64,000 nt of DNA from Oscillospiraceae bacterium (GTDB lineage Bacteria; Bacillota; Clostridia; Saccharofermentanales; Saccharofermentanaceae). This document shows, piece after piece, positions 26,258 through 36,076 of the stretch. Positions within the stretch are counted from its first letter, which is position 1; every line of letters starts with the position of its first letter. The position numbers and the translations under genes are program-made. Where the stretch lies: positions 1-64,000 of the forward strand of contig CACZMA010000003.1 in NCBI GenBank assembly GCA_902782125.1, in the 5' to 3' direction. The notes beneath the pieces were generated by a model, which searched no databases, had not been told where the DNA came from, and saw only the letters and a list, made by a program, of their open reading frames with translations.

Positions 26258-27199
26258 TTACTTGTTGGCGAATGCCTTCTCGCAAACATCAGCGAGGTCA
26301 GCGCTTGTGAGCTTGTAAGCTTCGAGGAGCGCCTTAGGTGTGCCGGACTGACCGAACTGATCCTTAACGCCGAATCTTACGACCTTGCAGGGAGCCTCTT
26401 CGCAGACAACTTCGCTGACTGCGCCGCCGAGACCGCCGCTCACCATGTGTTCTTCTGCAGTAACGATGAGGCCTGTCTCCTTGGAAGCTGCGATGATGGC
26501 TTCACGGTCGATGGGCTTGATGCAGAACATGTCGATGACGCGTGCTTCGATGCCCTTAGCCTTGAGCATCTCTGCTGCCTCGAGTGCTTCCTGTACCATA
26601 ATGCCGCAAGCGATGATGGTAAGATCCTTACCGTCCTTGAGCTGGTTAGCCTTGCCGATCTGGAAAGGAACATCCTGACCGAACTCGCCGTATACATCAG
26701 CGACCTTCATTCTTCCGAGTCTTACATAGAAAGGTCCGTAAGTCTCAGCTGCTGCCTTGATCGCCATTCTTGTCTGAGCTGCATCAGAAGGGCAGAGAAC
26801 AGTCATGTTGGGGAATGTTCTCATGATGGCGAGATCTTCGAGACACTGGTGTGATGCACCGTCCTCACCTACCGTAAGACCTGCGTGTGTAGCGCATACC
26901 TTTACGTTGAGGTTAGGATAGCAGACAGAGTTCCTGACCTGCTCACATGCTCTCTCCGAAGCGAAGATAGCGAATGAGGAACAGAATACTGTCTTGCCGC
27001 ATGTTGAGATACCTGCTGCCGTGGTAACCATGTTGCCCTCGGCGATACCCATATCGAAGAATCTGTCGGGATATACCTTCTTGAAGTCTCCTGTCTTTGT
27101 GGAGCCTGCAAGGTCTGCGTCGAGAACGACTACCTTGGGATCTGCTCCTACTTCAGCAAGCGCCTTGCCGTAAGCTTCTCTTGTTGCCATATCTGCCAT
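26258..27199 (-). CDS. transketolase, C-terminal subunit
   Basis: This is the pyrimidine-binding and C-terminal part of a split transketolase, which moves two-carbon units in the pentose phosphate pathway. Visible features are the MGIAEGNM region (the ThDP-activating Glu), THAGLTVGEDGASHQ, and a C-terminal domain with DMFCIKPID and FGQSGTP. Its 313 residues complement the 283-residue N-terminal half encoded 5 bases upstream. GGAGG lies 10 bases before the ATG. Split transketolases are common in Clostridia, archaea and other anaerobes. Confidence 0.93.
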   Translation of the reverse strand: MADMATREAYGKALAEVGADPKVVVLDADLAGSTKTGDFKKVYPDRFFDMGIAEGNMVTTAAGISTCGKTVFCSSFAIFASERACEQVRNSVCYPNLNVKVCATHAGLTVGEDGASHQCLEDLAIMRTFPNMTVLCPSDAAQTRMAIKAAAETYGPFYVRLGRMKVADVYGEFGQDVPFQIGKANQLKDGKDLTIIACGIMVQEALEAAEMLKAKGIEARVIDMFCIKPIDREAIIAASKETGLIVTAEEHMVSGGLGGAVSEVVCEEAPCKVVRFGVKDQFGQSGTPKALLEAYKLTSADLADVCEKAFANK

Positions 27200-27204
27200 A
27201 GTAA

Positions 27205-28056
27205 TTACACCTCCAGAGCCTTGATAGCGGCATCCAGTTCGGTAACCGCTTTTGCATATTCTTCGTCGTTAGGGTTCTTGCCGTGCCAGCCCGGGTTATC
27301 CTGCATGAAGGATACGCCCATACCCTTGTGTGTCTTTGCTACGATGAAGAAAGGCTTGCCGGAACCTGCGTTAGCCTTGAAGTCATTAACAGCTGCATCG
27401 ATCTGCTGGAAATCGTGTCCGTCGATAACGCGTGTCTCATAGCCGAATGCCTTAGCCTTAGCCTCGATATCGCCGATGTTCATGACTTCCTCGACCTTAC
27501 CGTCGATCTGAAGTCCGTTCTTGTCGAGGATAACGCAGAAGTTGTCGAGCTTATAGTGAGCGCCTGCCATGAGGGCTTCCCATACCTCGCCTTCCTGCAT
27601 CTCACCGTCACCCAAGACTGTGTATACCTTGTAGTCTGTCTTATCCAGGTACTTTGCGTTGATAGCCATACCGCAGGCAGCTGCGATTCCCTGGCCGAGG
27701 GAGCCTGTGCTCATCTCGATACCCTTGAGCTCGTTCATGCAGGGATGACCCTGGAGCTTTGAGCCGAGAGCTCTGAGCTTGGGCATGTCGTTTATATCAA
27801 AGAAACCCTTGAGACCCAGCACGGAGTAAAGTGCGGGAGCGCAGTGTCCCTTGGACAAAACGAATCTGTTGCGCTTGGGATCGTTAATGTTCTCGGGAGA
27901 TACCTCCAGAGCATTGTTGTACAGATATGTAAGGATATCTGTGCATGAGAGAGATCCGCCCGGATGACCGCTCTTAGCGCGATAAACTGCTTCAATTACC
28001 CACCTGCGGACATTAGCCGCAAAAAGCTTCAGCTTTTTTTCCTCTTCCTGTGTCAC
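27205..28056 (-). CDS. transketolase, N-terminal subunit
   Basis: This is the ThDP pyrophosphate-binding half of split transketolase. It has SGHPGGSLSCTD near the start, SKGHCAPALYSVLG, and the cofactor motif GDGEMQEGEVWEALM ending near KNGLQ. Translation appears to begin at a GTG (28056) with AAGGAAGGA upstream. It follows alr by 19 bases with no terminator, so it may be read from the alr/metA transcript as well. Confidence 0.93.
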   Translation of the reverse strand: MTQEEEKKLKLFAANVRRWVIEAVYRAKSGHPGGSLSCTDILTYLYNNALEVSPENINDPKRNRFVLSKGHCAPALYSVLGLKGFFDINDMPKLRALGSKLQGHPCMNELKGIEMSTGSLGQGIAAACGMAINAKYLDKTDYKVYTVLGDGEMQEGEVWEALMAGAHYKLDNFCVILDKNGLQIDGKVEEVMNIGDIEAKAKAFGYETRVIDGHDFQQIDAAVNDFKANAGSGKPFFIVAKTHKGMGVSFMQDNPGWHGKNPNDEEYAKAVTELDAAIKALEV

Positions 28057-28075
28057 GTTTCTTAATTCCTTCCTT

Positions 28076-29248
28076 TCAGATTATTTGAATAGGTGCGCCG
28101 TCCTTGACGTATATTCTTCTTACACGTTTACCGACTACGCACGTAATCTCGTAATTTATGGTCCCGATGCAGTCCGCCAGCTCATCTGCGAGCCTGTCCT
28201 TGCCGAAAACCATGACTATGTCCCCTACCTTAGGGCGCGTGGTAAGTGCCGTCGTATCGACCATGCACATATCCATGCAGACATTGCCTATTATAGGGCA
28301 TCTGACGCCGTCTACAACCAGTTCGAAGCCGTTGGACAGTCTTCTTGACAATCCGTCGGCATAACCTATGCCTACCGTCGCGACCTCAGTCTCCGCTTCC
28401 GCCGTGAAATGCCTTCCGTAGCTTACGGAATCACCCGCAGCGATCCTCTTGACGTGTATGACCTTCGCATACCATGTCATGACGGGCTTCAGGTCGAGCT
28501 TTACGGGCGGCTCCGGACATCCGGGCGGCATCAGGCCGTAGAGGATGATGCCTGCGCGCACGAGGTCCAGGTGCATCTCGGGGAATCTCATGATGCCCGC
28601 ACTGTTGCAGATGTGCCTCTTCTCAAAATGTATGCCCTTCGCCTCCAGAGACTCTATCTGGCTGATAAAGTCCTCGTACTGACGACGCGTATACTCATCG
28701 TCATCGGTATCTGCGACCGCGAAATGCGAGAACACTCCGTAGGGAACTATCCCGGGGAGCTTGCAGCACCTGACGATCTCTTCGGTATCAGAACCGTCGG
28801 CCTTGAATCCGATCCTGCCCATTCCGGTATCGAGCTTGAAGTGACACCTGATGGTCTTATTCTGGCGTACCGCCTCGTCCGACAAAGCTCTCGCTATGTC
28901 GTAAGAGTAGACTGCCTGGTCTATCTCAAACTTGACCGCATCGGCATAACGGCTCTTGTCCGTATATCCGAGAGTCAGCATCGGAGCCGTGATCCCTCTT
29001 CTTCTCAGATCGACAGCCTCATCCATGGTGGCGAGGCAGAGACCTGCAGCTCCGCAGTCCAGAAGAGTCCTGGCTACCTCATAGGCTCCGTGCCCGTAGG
29101 CATCAGCCTTGACGACAGCCATGATCCCCGCTGAAGGAGACGTTACCTTCCTGATCTCGGCAAAGTTATGCTCGAGGGCGGAGAGATCTATCTCCACACA
29201 GGAGCGGTCGTAATAGTCAGAACACCAGTTATCTTCCAAATGATCCAT
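28076..29248 (-). CDS. alr: alanine racemase
   Basis: This PLP enzyme makes D-alanine for peptidoglycan. The cofactor Lys lies in AVVKADAYGHGA (Lys47 from the chosen start), and the catalytic Tyr in DSVSYGRHF. Length is about 390 residues, normal for Alr. I prefer ATG 29248, one base after the upstream stop (TAACATG, the same layout as mnmE/mnmG); an in-frame TTG at 29257 is the alternative. D-Ala made here is released again by the carboxypeptidase at the left end of the window. Confidence 0.94.
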   Translation of the reverse strand: MDHLEDNWCSDYYDRSCVEIDLSALEHNFAEIRKVTSPSAGIMAVVKADAYGHGAYEVARTLLDCGAAGLCLATMDEAVDLRRRGITAPMLTLGYTDKSRYADAVKFEIDQAVYSYDIARALSDEAVRQNKTIRCHFKLDTGMGRIGFKADGSDTEEIVRCCKLPGIVPYGVFSHFAVADTDDDEYTRRQYEDFISQIESLEAKGIHFEKRHICNSAGIMRFPEMHLDLVRAGIILYGLMPPGCPEPPVKLDLKPVMTWYAKVIHVKRIAAGDSVSYGRHFTAEAETEVATVGIGYADGLSRRLSNGFELVVDGVRCPIIGNVCMDMCMVDTTALTTRPKVGDIVMVFGKDRLADELADCIGTINYEITCVVGKRVRRIYVKDGAPIQII

Positions 29249-29249
29249 G

Positions 29250-30131
29250 TTAACCAATTACCTGCCTGAATGCTTCGGGGAAGAATTCCGCAATATCTGA
29301 TGGAATCATCGCGTATTCCCCGTATTTTCCGGCGGCAAGTCTTCCGGCCAGGGAATGGATCCTTACCGAAGCCTGACAGACCTTGTCCGGGATCTGTCCG
29401 AACTGCGCGAGAAGCCCTGTTACAAGTCCTGCGAGGACATCGCCGGACCCGCCTTTGGCAAGGCCGCTGTTCGCAAATTCGCCACCGCTATAATAAATAC
29501 TTCCATCTTTTGACGCTACACGCGGGTTGCTGTTTTTATATATCAGGATGCAATTATTGCTAATTGCAAACTCCGATACGGCCTTGTCAGTCTCCGCATC
29601 GTCTGCGCCGTCCTTGGGCAGCCCCGCGAGCCTCGCGAATTCCCCGACGTGAGGAGTAAGGACCGCAGGTGTCTTCCTGTCTCTGAGAAGGCCGTAATAG
29701 TAAGTCTTGTTCCTTGCCATCGCGGTGAGCGCGCCTGCATCCAGCACGAGGTTGTCGGCATAACGGAGTGCCTGATCGAGAGCGATCTTAAGATACGGAT
29801 CATCGGGAGGCATTCCGGGACCTATGAGGACTGCACCCTTAGTCCCGAAGAATCCGTTCAGCATCCTGACGGTCTCAGCTTCAGATCCGTCCCTGGGAGA
29901 GAGAAGTGCGCACGGAAGATTTGCTCTTACCGCATCGAGCGTCTTCTCTTCGGAGAATACCCTGACCAGACCGCAGCCCGATCTGAGGGCGCTGCCTGCT
30001 GCGAGAACGGCGGCACCGGTCATGTACTCGGAACCTGCGATGATCGTCGCAGTTCCGAAAGTGTTCTTATGACCCTTGTCGTCTCTGCCGGCCAGGAAAT
30101 CAAATCTGTCCGGAATCCTCGCCTCAGCCAT
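29250..30131 (-). CDS. nnrD: ADP-dependent NAD(P)H-hydrate dehydratase
   Basis: This repair enzyme dehydrates damaged NAD(P)HX back to NAD(P)H. The ribokinase-like CARKD domain shows [13 protein letters not shown] and the nucleotide-binding [13 protein letters not shown]. It is a stand-alone dehydratase domain (293 residues); the epimerase half (NnrE), often fused, is absent here. It overlaps metA by 8 bases, so translation is coupled. The pairing with alr is common in Firmicutes. Confidence 0.9.
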   Translation of the reverse strand: MAEARIPDRFDFLAGRDDKGHKNTFGTATIIAGSEYMTGAAVLAAGSALRSGCGLVRVFSEEKTLDAVRANLPCALLSPRDGSEAETVRMLNGFFGTKGAVLIGPGMPPDDPYLKIALDQALRYADNLVLDAGALTAMARNKTYYYGLLRDRKTPAVLTPHVGEFARLAGLPKDGADDAETDKAVSEFAISNNCILIYKNSNPRVASKDGSIYYSGGEFANSGLAKGGSGDVLAGLVTGLLAQFGQIPDKVCQASVRIHSLAGRLAAGKYGEYAMIPSDIAEFFPEAFRQVIG

Positions 30132-31095
30132 GCTTCTCCTCGTCCCTGTTGGGTATCAGCTTCTCGTTGTTGATCGACTTGATGTCGTTGATGTCGAACG
30201 GAGTCTCCTGATATACGTAGTAGTTCAGCCAGTTGGTGTACATCAGTGTCGCAGAGGATCTCCATCTGAGGATCGGTTCCTTTGCAGGGTCGTTATCCCT
30301 GTAGTAGTTGACCGGCAGGTCAGTATCGAGACCTGCTCCCCTGTCTCTCTTGTACTCAAGATCCAGCGTCTCCTTGTCATACTCGGAGTGACCCGTTATG
30401 AATATCTGTCTTCCGTGAAGATCCGATACGGCATAGATGCCGCACTCGTCGGACTCGGACAGGATCCTCAGGTCGGACCTCTTCTCGATGTCCTCTCTTC
30501 TGACTTCGGTATATCTCGAATGAGGCACATAGAACAGATCGTCAAAGCCCCTGAAGAGCTTGACCGGTCTTACGTATGTCATCGAGTGCTCGTATACTCC
30601 GAAGACCTTCTTGTCCAGAACATACTTGGGAATGCCATAGTGATAGTACAGTCCCGCGAAAGCCGCCCAGCAGATATGGAGCGTGGAATAGACATGGGTC
30701 TTGCTCCATTCCATGATCCTCTCGAGCTCGGGCCAGTAATCGACCTCCTCGAAGGGAAGCTTCTCGACAGGCGCACCGGTGATGATCATTCCGTCGAAGA
30801 ATTCGTTCTTGATATCATCGAAGGTCCTGTAGAACTTCGTGAGATGCTCCTGGCTTGTGTGTGTTGATGTGTGCGATGCCGTGCAGATAAGCTCCACGTC
30901 TATCTGGATAGGCGAGTTTGACAGAGCCCTGAGGAGCTGAGTCTCGGTAACTATCTTATTCGGCATCAGATTGAGGATGACGAGCTTCAGGGCACGGATG
31001 TCCTGCGTGAGGGCTCTGTCTTCCTCCATAACGAATATCCTCTCCTGCTCCAGAACATGTCTTGCAGGAAGATTGTTTGCAATTCTGATCGGCAT
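30124..31095 (-). CDS. metAA: homoserine O-acetyltransferase (MetA family)
   Basis: This enzyme activates homoserine for methionine synthesis. The nucleophile is Cys142 in HICWAAFAG, and the catalytic His and Glu lie in TGHSEYD. The family residue that sets acyl-CoA choice is at 111: Glu (as here, [14 protein letters not shown]) goes with acetyl-CoA in the Bacillus cereus enzyme, while Gly goes with succinyl-CoA in E. coli. The E. coli numbering fits this protein without gaps, so acetyl transfer is the likely reaction. No other met genes are adjacent. It starts one base after the kinase gene. Confidence 0.92.
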   Translation of the reverse strand: MPIRIANNLPARHVLEQERIFVMEEDRALTQDIRALKLVILNLMPNKIVTETQLLRALSNSPIQIDVELICTASHTSTHTSQEHLTKFYRTFDDIKNEFFDGMIITGAPVEKLPFEEVDYWPELERIMEWSKTHVYSTLHICWAAFAGLYYHYGIPKYVLDKKVFGVYEHSMTYVRPVKLFRGFDDLFYVPHSRYTEVRREDIEKRSDLRILSESDECGIYAVSDLHGRQIFITGHSEYDKETLDLEYKRDRGAGLDTDLPVNYYRDNDPAKEPILRWRSSATLMYTNWLNYYVYQETPFDINDIKSINNEKLIPNRDEEKHG

Positions 31096-31096
31096 G

Positions 31097-32107
31097 TTAA
31101 GCTCCTATGAATTCATTAAGTATTGATTCGGCAGGAACCTGGGCCGGATCGACAACCGGTATCTTATTGAGGTGTGACTGCAGCTTTGCCGCCTTGTTAA
31201 GCGCGGCAGACAGATCAGCAAAAGGCTTGCCCGTCGCGGACTTCTCCATGAAGACCGAAGGCGCGATCGTTCCCTTCATCGCCTGATCCATGGCTTCGCT
31301 TATGTCATGCAGCGCCATCGGCGCGATGATAAGGCTCTCGTAAGCCAGGAAAGAGTTGATGTGATAATCCGCACGTGTCAGATAGTCGGTGTAATACTTC
31401 TCTTCCGACTTGGTGATCATCGGCCAGTAATCGATCGTCGCGAGAGCGTGCGCGCTCCTGTGGCGGTAGTCTCTTACTATCCTTCGAAGGAGCCTGATCT
31501 CGGTGCTGTCCATAAGCTTGGAGTCGCAGTAGACGTTGCCGTAGGGCATGATGAACACTTTCGCGCAAGCCTCATCGGGGATGTGGCCCGAGATGTGCTC
31601 GGACAGACCGTGCAGTCCTTCCACTACAAGAACTCCGTTGCTGTCCATCTCGATGGCGTTGGCCGGGTCTCCTTCCCTCTGCTGCCTCACGGTGAAATCG
31701 AAGAAAGGCGGGACGACGCGCTCGCCTGCAAGGATGGCGTTGATGTCTTTTACGATGCGGTCCGTATCGAGCGTGTCTATCGTCTCGAAATCCGGTCTGC
31801 CGTCCCTGTCGAAGGTAAGCTCCTTCAAGCTGTAATAGTCATCAAGCGAGAGGTGGTAACCTTTCCTTCCGTGCGCTGTAAGCGCCTCGGAAAGCCTCAG
31901 TGTAAATGTTGTCTTTCCGGAAGATGTGGGGCCGGAGACAAAGATGGCTCTTTTACCGGGATCTGAGCATATCTCGTCACAGATTGCATCGATCCTGTCC
32001 AAAAACAGTCTTTCAGATTCATTGATGAATCTTGGAAGCTTTGTCTGTCCGAGACTCTCTTCGAGTTCTTCAACCGTTATGTCGAGTCTGTCTCTAAGCT
32101 CAGCCAT
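31097..32107 (-). CDS. uridine kinase/phosphoribulokinase-family nucleoside kinase
   Basis: This P-loop kinase has Walker [11 protein letters not shown] near residue 59, LSLDDYY in the substrate region and VVEGLHGL as the Walker B area. The closest families phosphorylate uridine, cytidine or other nucleosides. Many Firmicutes relatives carry an N-terminal TGS/threonyl-tRNA-synthetase-like region and reach about 550 residues; this one has only a short N-terminus (336 total). The true substrate is not certain. Confidence 0.8.
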   Translation of the reverse strand: MAELRDRLDITVEELEESLGQTKLPRFINESERLFLDRIDAICDEICSDPGKRAIFVSGPTSSGKTTFTLRLSEALTAHGRKGYHLSLDDYYSLKELTFDRDGRPDFETIDTLDTDRIVKDINAILAGERVVPPFFDFTVRQQREGDPANAIEMDSNGVLVVEGLHGLSEHISGHIPDEACAKVFIMPYGNVYCDSKLMDSTEIRLLRRIVRDYRHRSAHALATIDYWPMITKSEEKYYTDYLTRADYHINSFLAYESLIIAPMALHDISEAMDQAMKGTIAPSVFMEKSATGKPFADLSAALNKAAKLQSHLNKIPVVDPAQVPAESILNEFIGA

Positions 32108-32131
32108 TACATTCCTCCCGAATTACCGGAT

Positions 32132-32740
32132 TTATCTTCTGTCCGGTATAAATCTTTTTATGATAAGTACATTCATAAGCCAGTCCCAGCAAAACTGGAT
32201 CAAGCGGTAAGCGAGGTAGATGAGTCCAGGTACCGCTATCGCGATGATTATTCCGAGACACGCTACCAGCACAACGTGGACGCCGCCTGCAAGAACTCCG
32301 ATTACCGTCGAGAACGATCCCGAGCTTCCGGCAAACTTCTCCGTATAGGTCTCAAGAGTTCCGTTGAGAAAGTCGATCAGGAAGGTCGACAGATCCGATG
32401 ACTGTACCGTAAGCTTCGGCAAGAGCAGGCTGACCGTATAGTCCAGGACCAGATATGAATGGAAAAATCTTTCCAATAACACTAATACTTTGCCCCACAA
32501 GGGCATTCGATAGTATCTGAAGCAGATGAAGGGATTGGCTACAAAAAGAAGGATGAACAGGACAAACTGGATGGCACCAAACAGGAATATCCCCGGAAAG
32601 CTCTTTCCGAGAAGATATGCGTAGAGGATGATGACATCGCAGAGCAGACCGTAAAGGACAAAAAGACCTATGTGCTTTCTGTTCTCAAAATCGGTATCGC
32701 TCCAGAGCTTGCCAAGGAAAAGACCTTCGATGTAGTCCAA
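32132..32740 (-). CDS. four-helix membrane protein of unknown function
   Basis: I do not recognise this 202-residue protein. It has about four hydrophobic segments (near 25-42, 47-68, 85-105 and 147-180) and ends in a basic tail. Translation appears to start at a TTG (32740) with GGAG 6 bases upstream. It is encoded 24 bases before the kinase gene on the same strand. The hydrophobic pattern recalls CvpA-like small membrane proteins, but I see no firm motif. Confidence 0.6.
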   Translation of the reverse strand: MDYIEGLFLGKLWSDTDFENRKHIGLFVLYGLLCDVIILYAYLLGKSFPGIFLFGAIQFVLFILLFVANPFICFRYYRMPLWGKVLVLLERFFHSYLVLDYTVSLLLPKLTVQSSDLSTFLIDFLNGTLETYTEKFAGSSGSFSTVIGVLAGGVHVVLVACLGIIIAIAVPGLIYLAYRLIQFCWDWLMNVLIIKRFIPDRR

Positions 32741-32802
32741 AACCGTCTCCTAATAAATATAAATATAGTACGGCTTATTGTACCACAAAAGGAGATTATA
32801 TT

Positions 32803-33213
32803 TCAGTGTAAAAGAAAACTGCAGCCGGTGACCTTCTCGATAAGTGATCTGAGGCTGTTCCAATCTTTGGGGAAATTCTGCTCGGCACCGCTCTCGAGCT
32901 TCGTGCCGTCTTCAAATTCGATGCTGATCTTCCACTCGCCATGGGAAGGGAACTTGCTCTCGATAGCATCGGTAAGCTTATCGTTGTATGCCATCATCCA
33001 CTCGATGATACCGATCTTCGGAAGGCTGTCTTCGATAAGGCTGCACGCTTCATCGCTTATCGCGCGGGTGAAGTTGTTGTTCCACATGTAGTAATCGCGC
33101 CATGACATTATCTTGCGGACAAGGTTGAACTTGACGGAATATCCTTCATTGGCGAGCGTCATTATCCTGACCTCGATGACGGCTATTGAGTTGTACTTAC
33201 CGCTAAGATCCAT
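32803..33213 (-). CDS. conserved-looking hypothetical protein
   Basis: I do not recognise this 136-residue soluble protein. It contains an aromatic-rich stretch (SWRDYYMWNNNF) and no signal peptide or membrane helix. It lies 11 bases after the beta-propeller gene on the same strand, which supports it being a real gene in that transcript. Composition matches its neighbours. Confidence 0.55.
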   Translation of the reverse strand: MDLSGKYNSIAVIEVRIMTLANEGYSVKFNLVRKIMSWRDYYMWNNNFTRAISDEACSLIEDSLPKIGIIEWMMAYNDKLTDAIESKFPSHGEWKISIEFEDGTKLESGAEQNFPKDWNSLRSLIEKVTGCSFLLH

Positions 33214-33224
33214 GGCGCTCCTTG

Positions 33225-35129
33225 TCAGCTTATCGCGATGCCGAAGATGCTTCCTGATGTGGATCCGACCACGATCATGCCTTCGTAGACTATCGGCGAA
33301 GCTTCGATGCAGATACCGGAGGTGGATTCCTCGGGTTTGCCGGCGTGCTTCACCGTCTGGAAGACCGTGATCCTTCGCTCGTCGTTGCTGAGTGCATTGT
33401 TGACGCTCGCATCGATCATATGGATCTGGCCCAGGGCATCACAGATAATGATGTACGCATTCCCCTTCTCGTCGTAGAAATCCACGGGAGAACTGTAGGA
33501 ATAGATGTTCATATTATATTCCCAAACGACTGTACCCAAGTCCTTGTCATATGCCACAAGTTTATTACCGCTTGCAAGACCCTTTGTCATACTAAATGAG
33601 AAAATGACAAGGTTGGAGATACTGTTCTTGCCGATGATCGGATTGCCGAGGCATCCGCCGCTCTGGTCGGTCTCGGATGTCTCGCCGTTGTATGTATAGC
33701 AGGGTTCTGAGGTCTGCCATACCGTCTCGCCGGTGAGGCCGTTGATCTTATAGACATAAGCTGCGCCGGAATACTCTCCCGTACCGCCCTGATTGTCGAC
33801 TTCCGTGCCGATATAGACATACGGTATGCCGTCTTCCTCATCGATCACGGGAGTAATGTCGGAATCGTCTCCAAGGACCTTGGTCCAGACCATCTCCATC
33901 GTATTGAGATCAAGACAGCACAGGTTCATCGTGTTGTCCATGAAGTAGCCGTAGTTGCCGTAGCAGGCGATCGAGCTCTCGACGCCCATGTGGTTGCTCG
34001 TGTTGTCGGCAAAGATGTACTTGTACGAAGTGCATACCGGAGCGATCGAGATAGTCGAGCTCTCGGGCGTGTAATTCGTATTGAGGTCGAACGTGTAGAT
34101 CATACCGTTCTCGCAGGGCCAGATGAGCGTATCCGTGGCGCCGTCGATTATCGGCGACGAGTCGAACGCATTCCAGTTGCTCCTGTAAGCGCCGTCGGCA
34201 GAACCGTCGTAGGAATACAGTCTGGATCCGTCGATGAGCGAATAGATATAGAATCCGAATGTGGTATTGTCACCGTTGTTGTCCGTCTGACCGACGTAGA
34301 GCAGAGGATAGCCTCTCGGATCGAGCGCAGGCGTGCCCTTCAGGGAAGAACCGACGTATATCGGATCGCGCGTCATGTCTCCGGTCTGAAGGTTGAAGAA
34401 ATAGATATTGCCGTCCAATGCCGCTATGATGACCTCGACCAGGCCCATCTGCTGCTTGGCGTTGTCATACATGTTCATGACGGATCTCATGCCGTCGGAC
34501 CACTTGATGCACAGAGGCTGTCCGGTCCATCTGAGACCGGACCACTCGAAATTCATGGTCGAAGCGAGCATTGTGCCGATGCCGTCATATTCCCAGACCT
34601 GCGTAAGCTCACCGTTGATGAGCTCGGTGTATCCGAAGGAAGCGCAGTTCCTGAAGTTATTACCTCTATAAGTAAATATGCCCTTAGCCTGGCCGTAATA
34701 TACCGGATCGTTGAACCAGATGGGTGTCTCCCTGGAGTAGTCGCCTTCCGCGATAACGCCTGCAACTGCAACCTGCTCGGTTATGCCTCTTGCGGCAGGA
34801 TCGCACTCGGATACGACGGGATCTTCCGTATATGTGTTGATGGAAGCGTTCTCGGGATAGAGGATGGGATTCTGATAATCGGTAATAGGAGGTATCGGCG
34901 AAGGAGTCGGGGTGGCAACGGAGATGAATCCGGACTCGTTTGTGGCGTCGCCGGTGACCAGGGTCTCCTCGATATTGCTCCTGTTGAAATACACGACAGC
35001 AAGGACGGCTGTAAGAATAACAAACAGCGCCGTCATAACGACCACCAGCTTCAGCGTCCCTTCATTTGGATCGCGCGAAGGCTTATAGTAGCTGTTGTCG
35101 GGTTGAATGTATTGTTCCCTTTTGTTCAT
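33225..35129 (-). CDS. membrane-anchored PQQ-like beta-propeller protein
   Basis: This 634-residue protein has a short cytoplasmic N-terminus, one membrane helix (about residues 25-47) and a large extracellular part. That part begins with a Thr/Pro linker and continues as WD/PQQ-like blades, with repeats such as LDGNIYFFNLQTG, LYVGQTD, MNLCCLDLNTMEMVW and AYVYKINGLTGETVW. Similar proteins (BamB-like folds) act as wall scaffolds or sensors, but no enzyme motif is visible. Its ribosome site is separated from the start by a hairpin (35130-35155), and it has its own promoter overlapping the end of whiA. Confidence 0.75.
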   Translation of the reverse strand: MNKREQYIQPDNSYYKPSRDPNEGTLKLVVVMTALFVILTAVLAVVYFNRSNIEETLVTGDATNESGFISVATPTPSPIPPITDYQNPILYPENASINTYTEDPVVSECDPAARGITEQVAVAGVIAEGDYSRETPIWFNDPVYYGQAKGIFTYRGNNFRNCASFGYTELINGELTQVWEYDGIGTMLASTMNFEWSGLRWTGQPLCIKWSDGMRSVMNMYDNAKQQMGLVEVIIAALDGNIYFFNLQTGDMTRDPIYVGSSLKGTPALDPRGYPLLYVGQTDNNGDNTTFGFYIYSLIDGSRLYSYDGSADGAYRSNWNAFDSSPIIDGATDTLIWPCENGMIYTFDLNTNYTPESSTISIAPVCTSYKYIFADNTSNHMGVESSIACYGNYGYFMDNTMNLCCLDLNTMEMVWTKVLGDDSDITPVIDEEDGIPYVYIGTEVDNQGGTGEYSGAAYVYKINGLTGETVWQTSEPCYTYNGETSETDQSGGCLGNPIIGKNSISNLVIFSFSMTKGLASGNKLVAYDKDLGTVVWEYNMNIYSYSSPVDFYDEKGNAYIIICDALGQIHMIDASVNNALSNDERRITVFQTVKHAGKPEESTSGICIEASPIVYEGMIVVGSTSGSIFGIAIS

Positions 35130-35155
35130 CAGCCCGGACCTTGCGGTCCCCCTCC
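35130..35155 (-). promoter_or_regulatory. ribosome-binding site with a tetraloop hairpin in the spacer
   Basis: On the minus strand GGAGG (35155-35151) stands 21 bases from the ATG, too far for normal use. Between them GGACC-GCAA-GGTCC forms a 5-bp stem with a GNRA tetraloop (35149-35136). If folded, it removes 14 bases and leaves an effective spacing of about 7. Confidence 0.55.
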
Positions 35156-35175
35156 AAGCTCAAAAAGTAAAACCT

Positions 35176-35204
35176 ATTGTAACACGGCTGACACATTTAC
35201 TCAA
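35176..35204 (-). promoter_or_regulatory. promoter of the beta-propeller gene
   Basis: On the minus strand there is TTGAGT (35204-35199), a 17-base spacer and TACAAT (35181-35176). The -35 box overlaps the whiA stop codon, so the beta-propeller gene and those after it can be expressed apart from the hprK-whiA block. Confidence 0.6.
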
Positions 35205-36076
35205 TCAATGGAATTTGCCAACTCCGTAAGCTTGGAAAGCCTGTGGCTCATGCCTGATTTGCCGATCGGGGGATCCATCATCTGGCCGAGTTCGGCTATG
35301 GATGCTCCCGGATTGCCCAGGGCCGCCTCTGCCGCCTGTCTGAGCTCGGGCGTGAGCTTTGCCGCCTTGGGCGACTTTATTAACTTCTTTATAAGGTTAT
35401 TACGGGAAGCAGCGGCATCCGCGAGCCTCCTGGCATTGCCGTTATCGCAGTTCATTACCCTGGCGACCTCGCCGGATACGGTCTTCTCCGCCCTGATGTT
35501 CTCGAACTCGAGCATGGCACCTATCGCGCCGACGTGACCTATAAAATCCGAGACCATGTCGCCCGTCTTGAAGTAGAGTGCCGTGAACCCGTCCCTTTCC
35601 TTAAGGATCGGCTCGATGTCCCATCTGGCGAGCATCCCCTCGCAGAGCCTTACGATGGCGGCATTCTCGAGATGGAACTCGATGCGGTAGCTCTTGACCG
35701 GGTCAGAACAGTACCCCGAAGCAAGGAACACCCCGCGCATGAAGCCTTCGGAGAACACGTGATCTTCAGGAAGATACTTCAGGCCGTCTTCCGTAAAGCA
35801 CTGCCCGTACAGCCTCGCGAAGAGTTCTCTCGACTCCGCCGAGACGTATATCCTCTCCTTATCCAGCCCGAAAACAAGTCCCTCGTCCTTAAGGAGCGCT
35901 CCCACATGCTCTCTGATCTCCGGTATGACCTTGATCTCCAGCGAGGGCTCCGCGGTATCAGCCTTGGCGGCAGCGCAGAACAGTCCCGCGATGACCGCCT
36001 GTCTGGCATTCATCGTCTTGGGCCTGGCGCGCGACAGCTCGAGTTTGATCTTTACCGAGAAGCTGGCTTCCTCCAT
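35201..36076 (-). CDS. whiA: DNA-binding protein WhiA
   Basis: WhiA joins a LAGLIDADG-type homing-endonuclease-like domain to a C-terminal helix-turn-helix and affects cell division and chromosome segregation in Gram-positives. Visible parts are FMRGVFLASGYCSDP (the degenerate LAGLIDADG helix), NCDNGNARRLADAA, and the C-terminal HTH around PIGKSGMSHRLSKL. Length (291) is slightly short of the usual 310-320. Its ATG overlaps the rapZ stop. The yvcK/glmR gene that usually sits between rapZ and whiA is absent. Confidence 0.93.
   Translation of the reverse strand: MEEASFSVKIKLELSRARPKTMNARQAVIAGLFCAAAKADTAEPSLEIKVIPEIREHVGALLKDEGLVFGLDKERIYVSAESRELFARLYGQCFTEDGLKYLPEDHVFSEGFMRGVFLASGYCSDPVKSYRIEFHLENAAIVRLCEGMLARWDIEPILKERDGFTALYFKTGDMVSDFIGHVGAIGAMLEFENIRAEKTVSGEVARVMNCDNGNARRLADAAASRNNLIKKLIKSPKAAKLTPELRQAAEAALGNPGASIAELGQMMDPPIGKSGMSHRLSKLTELANSID

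Noticed and set aside
26258..28056. Transketolase broken by a frameshift
   Set aside because: Both halves have their own start, ribosome site and proper ends. Split transketolases are normal in many anaerobes.
33990..35537. 515-codon open frame on the plus strand
   Set aside because: It lies opposite the beta-propeller and whiA genes, has no ribosome site and gives a low-complexity, Arg/Val/Asp-rich product typical of antisense frames.
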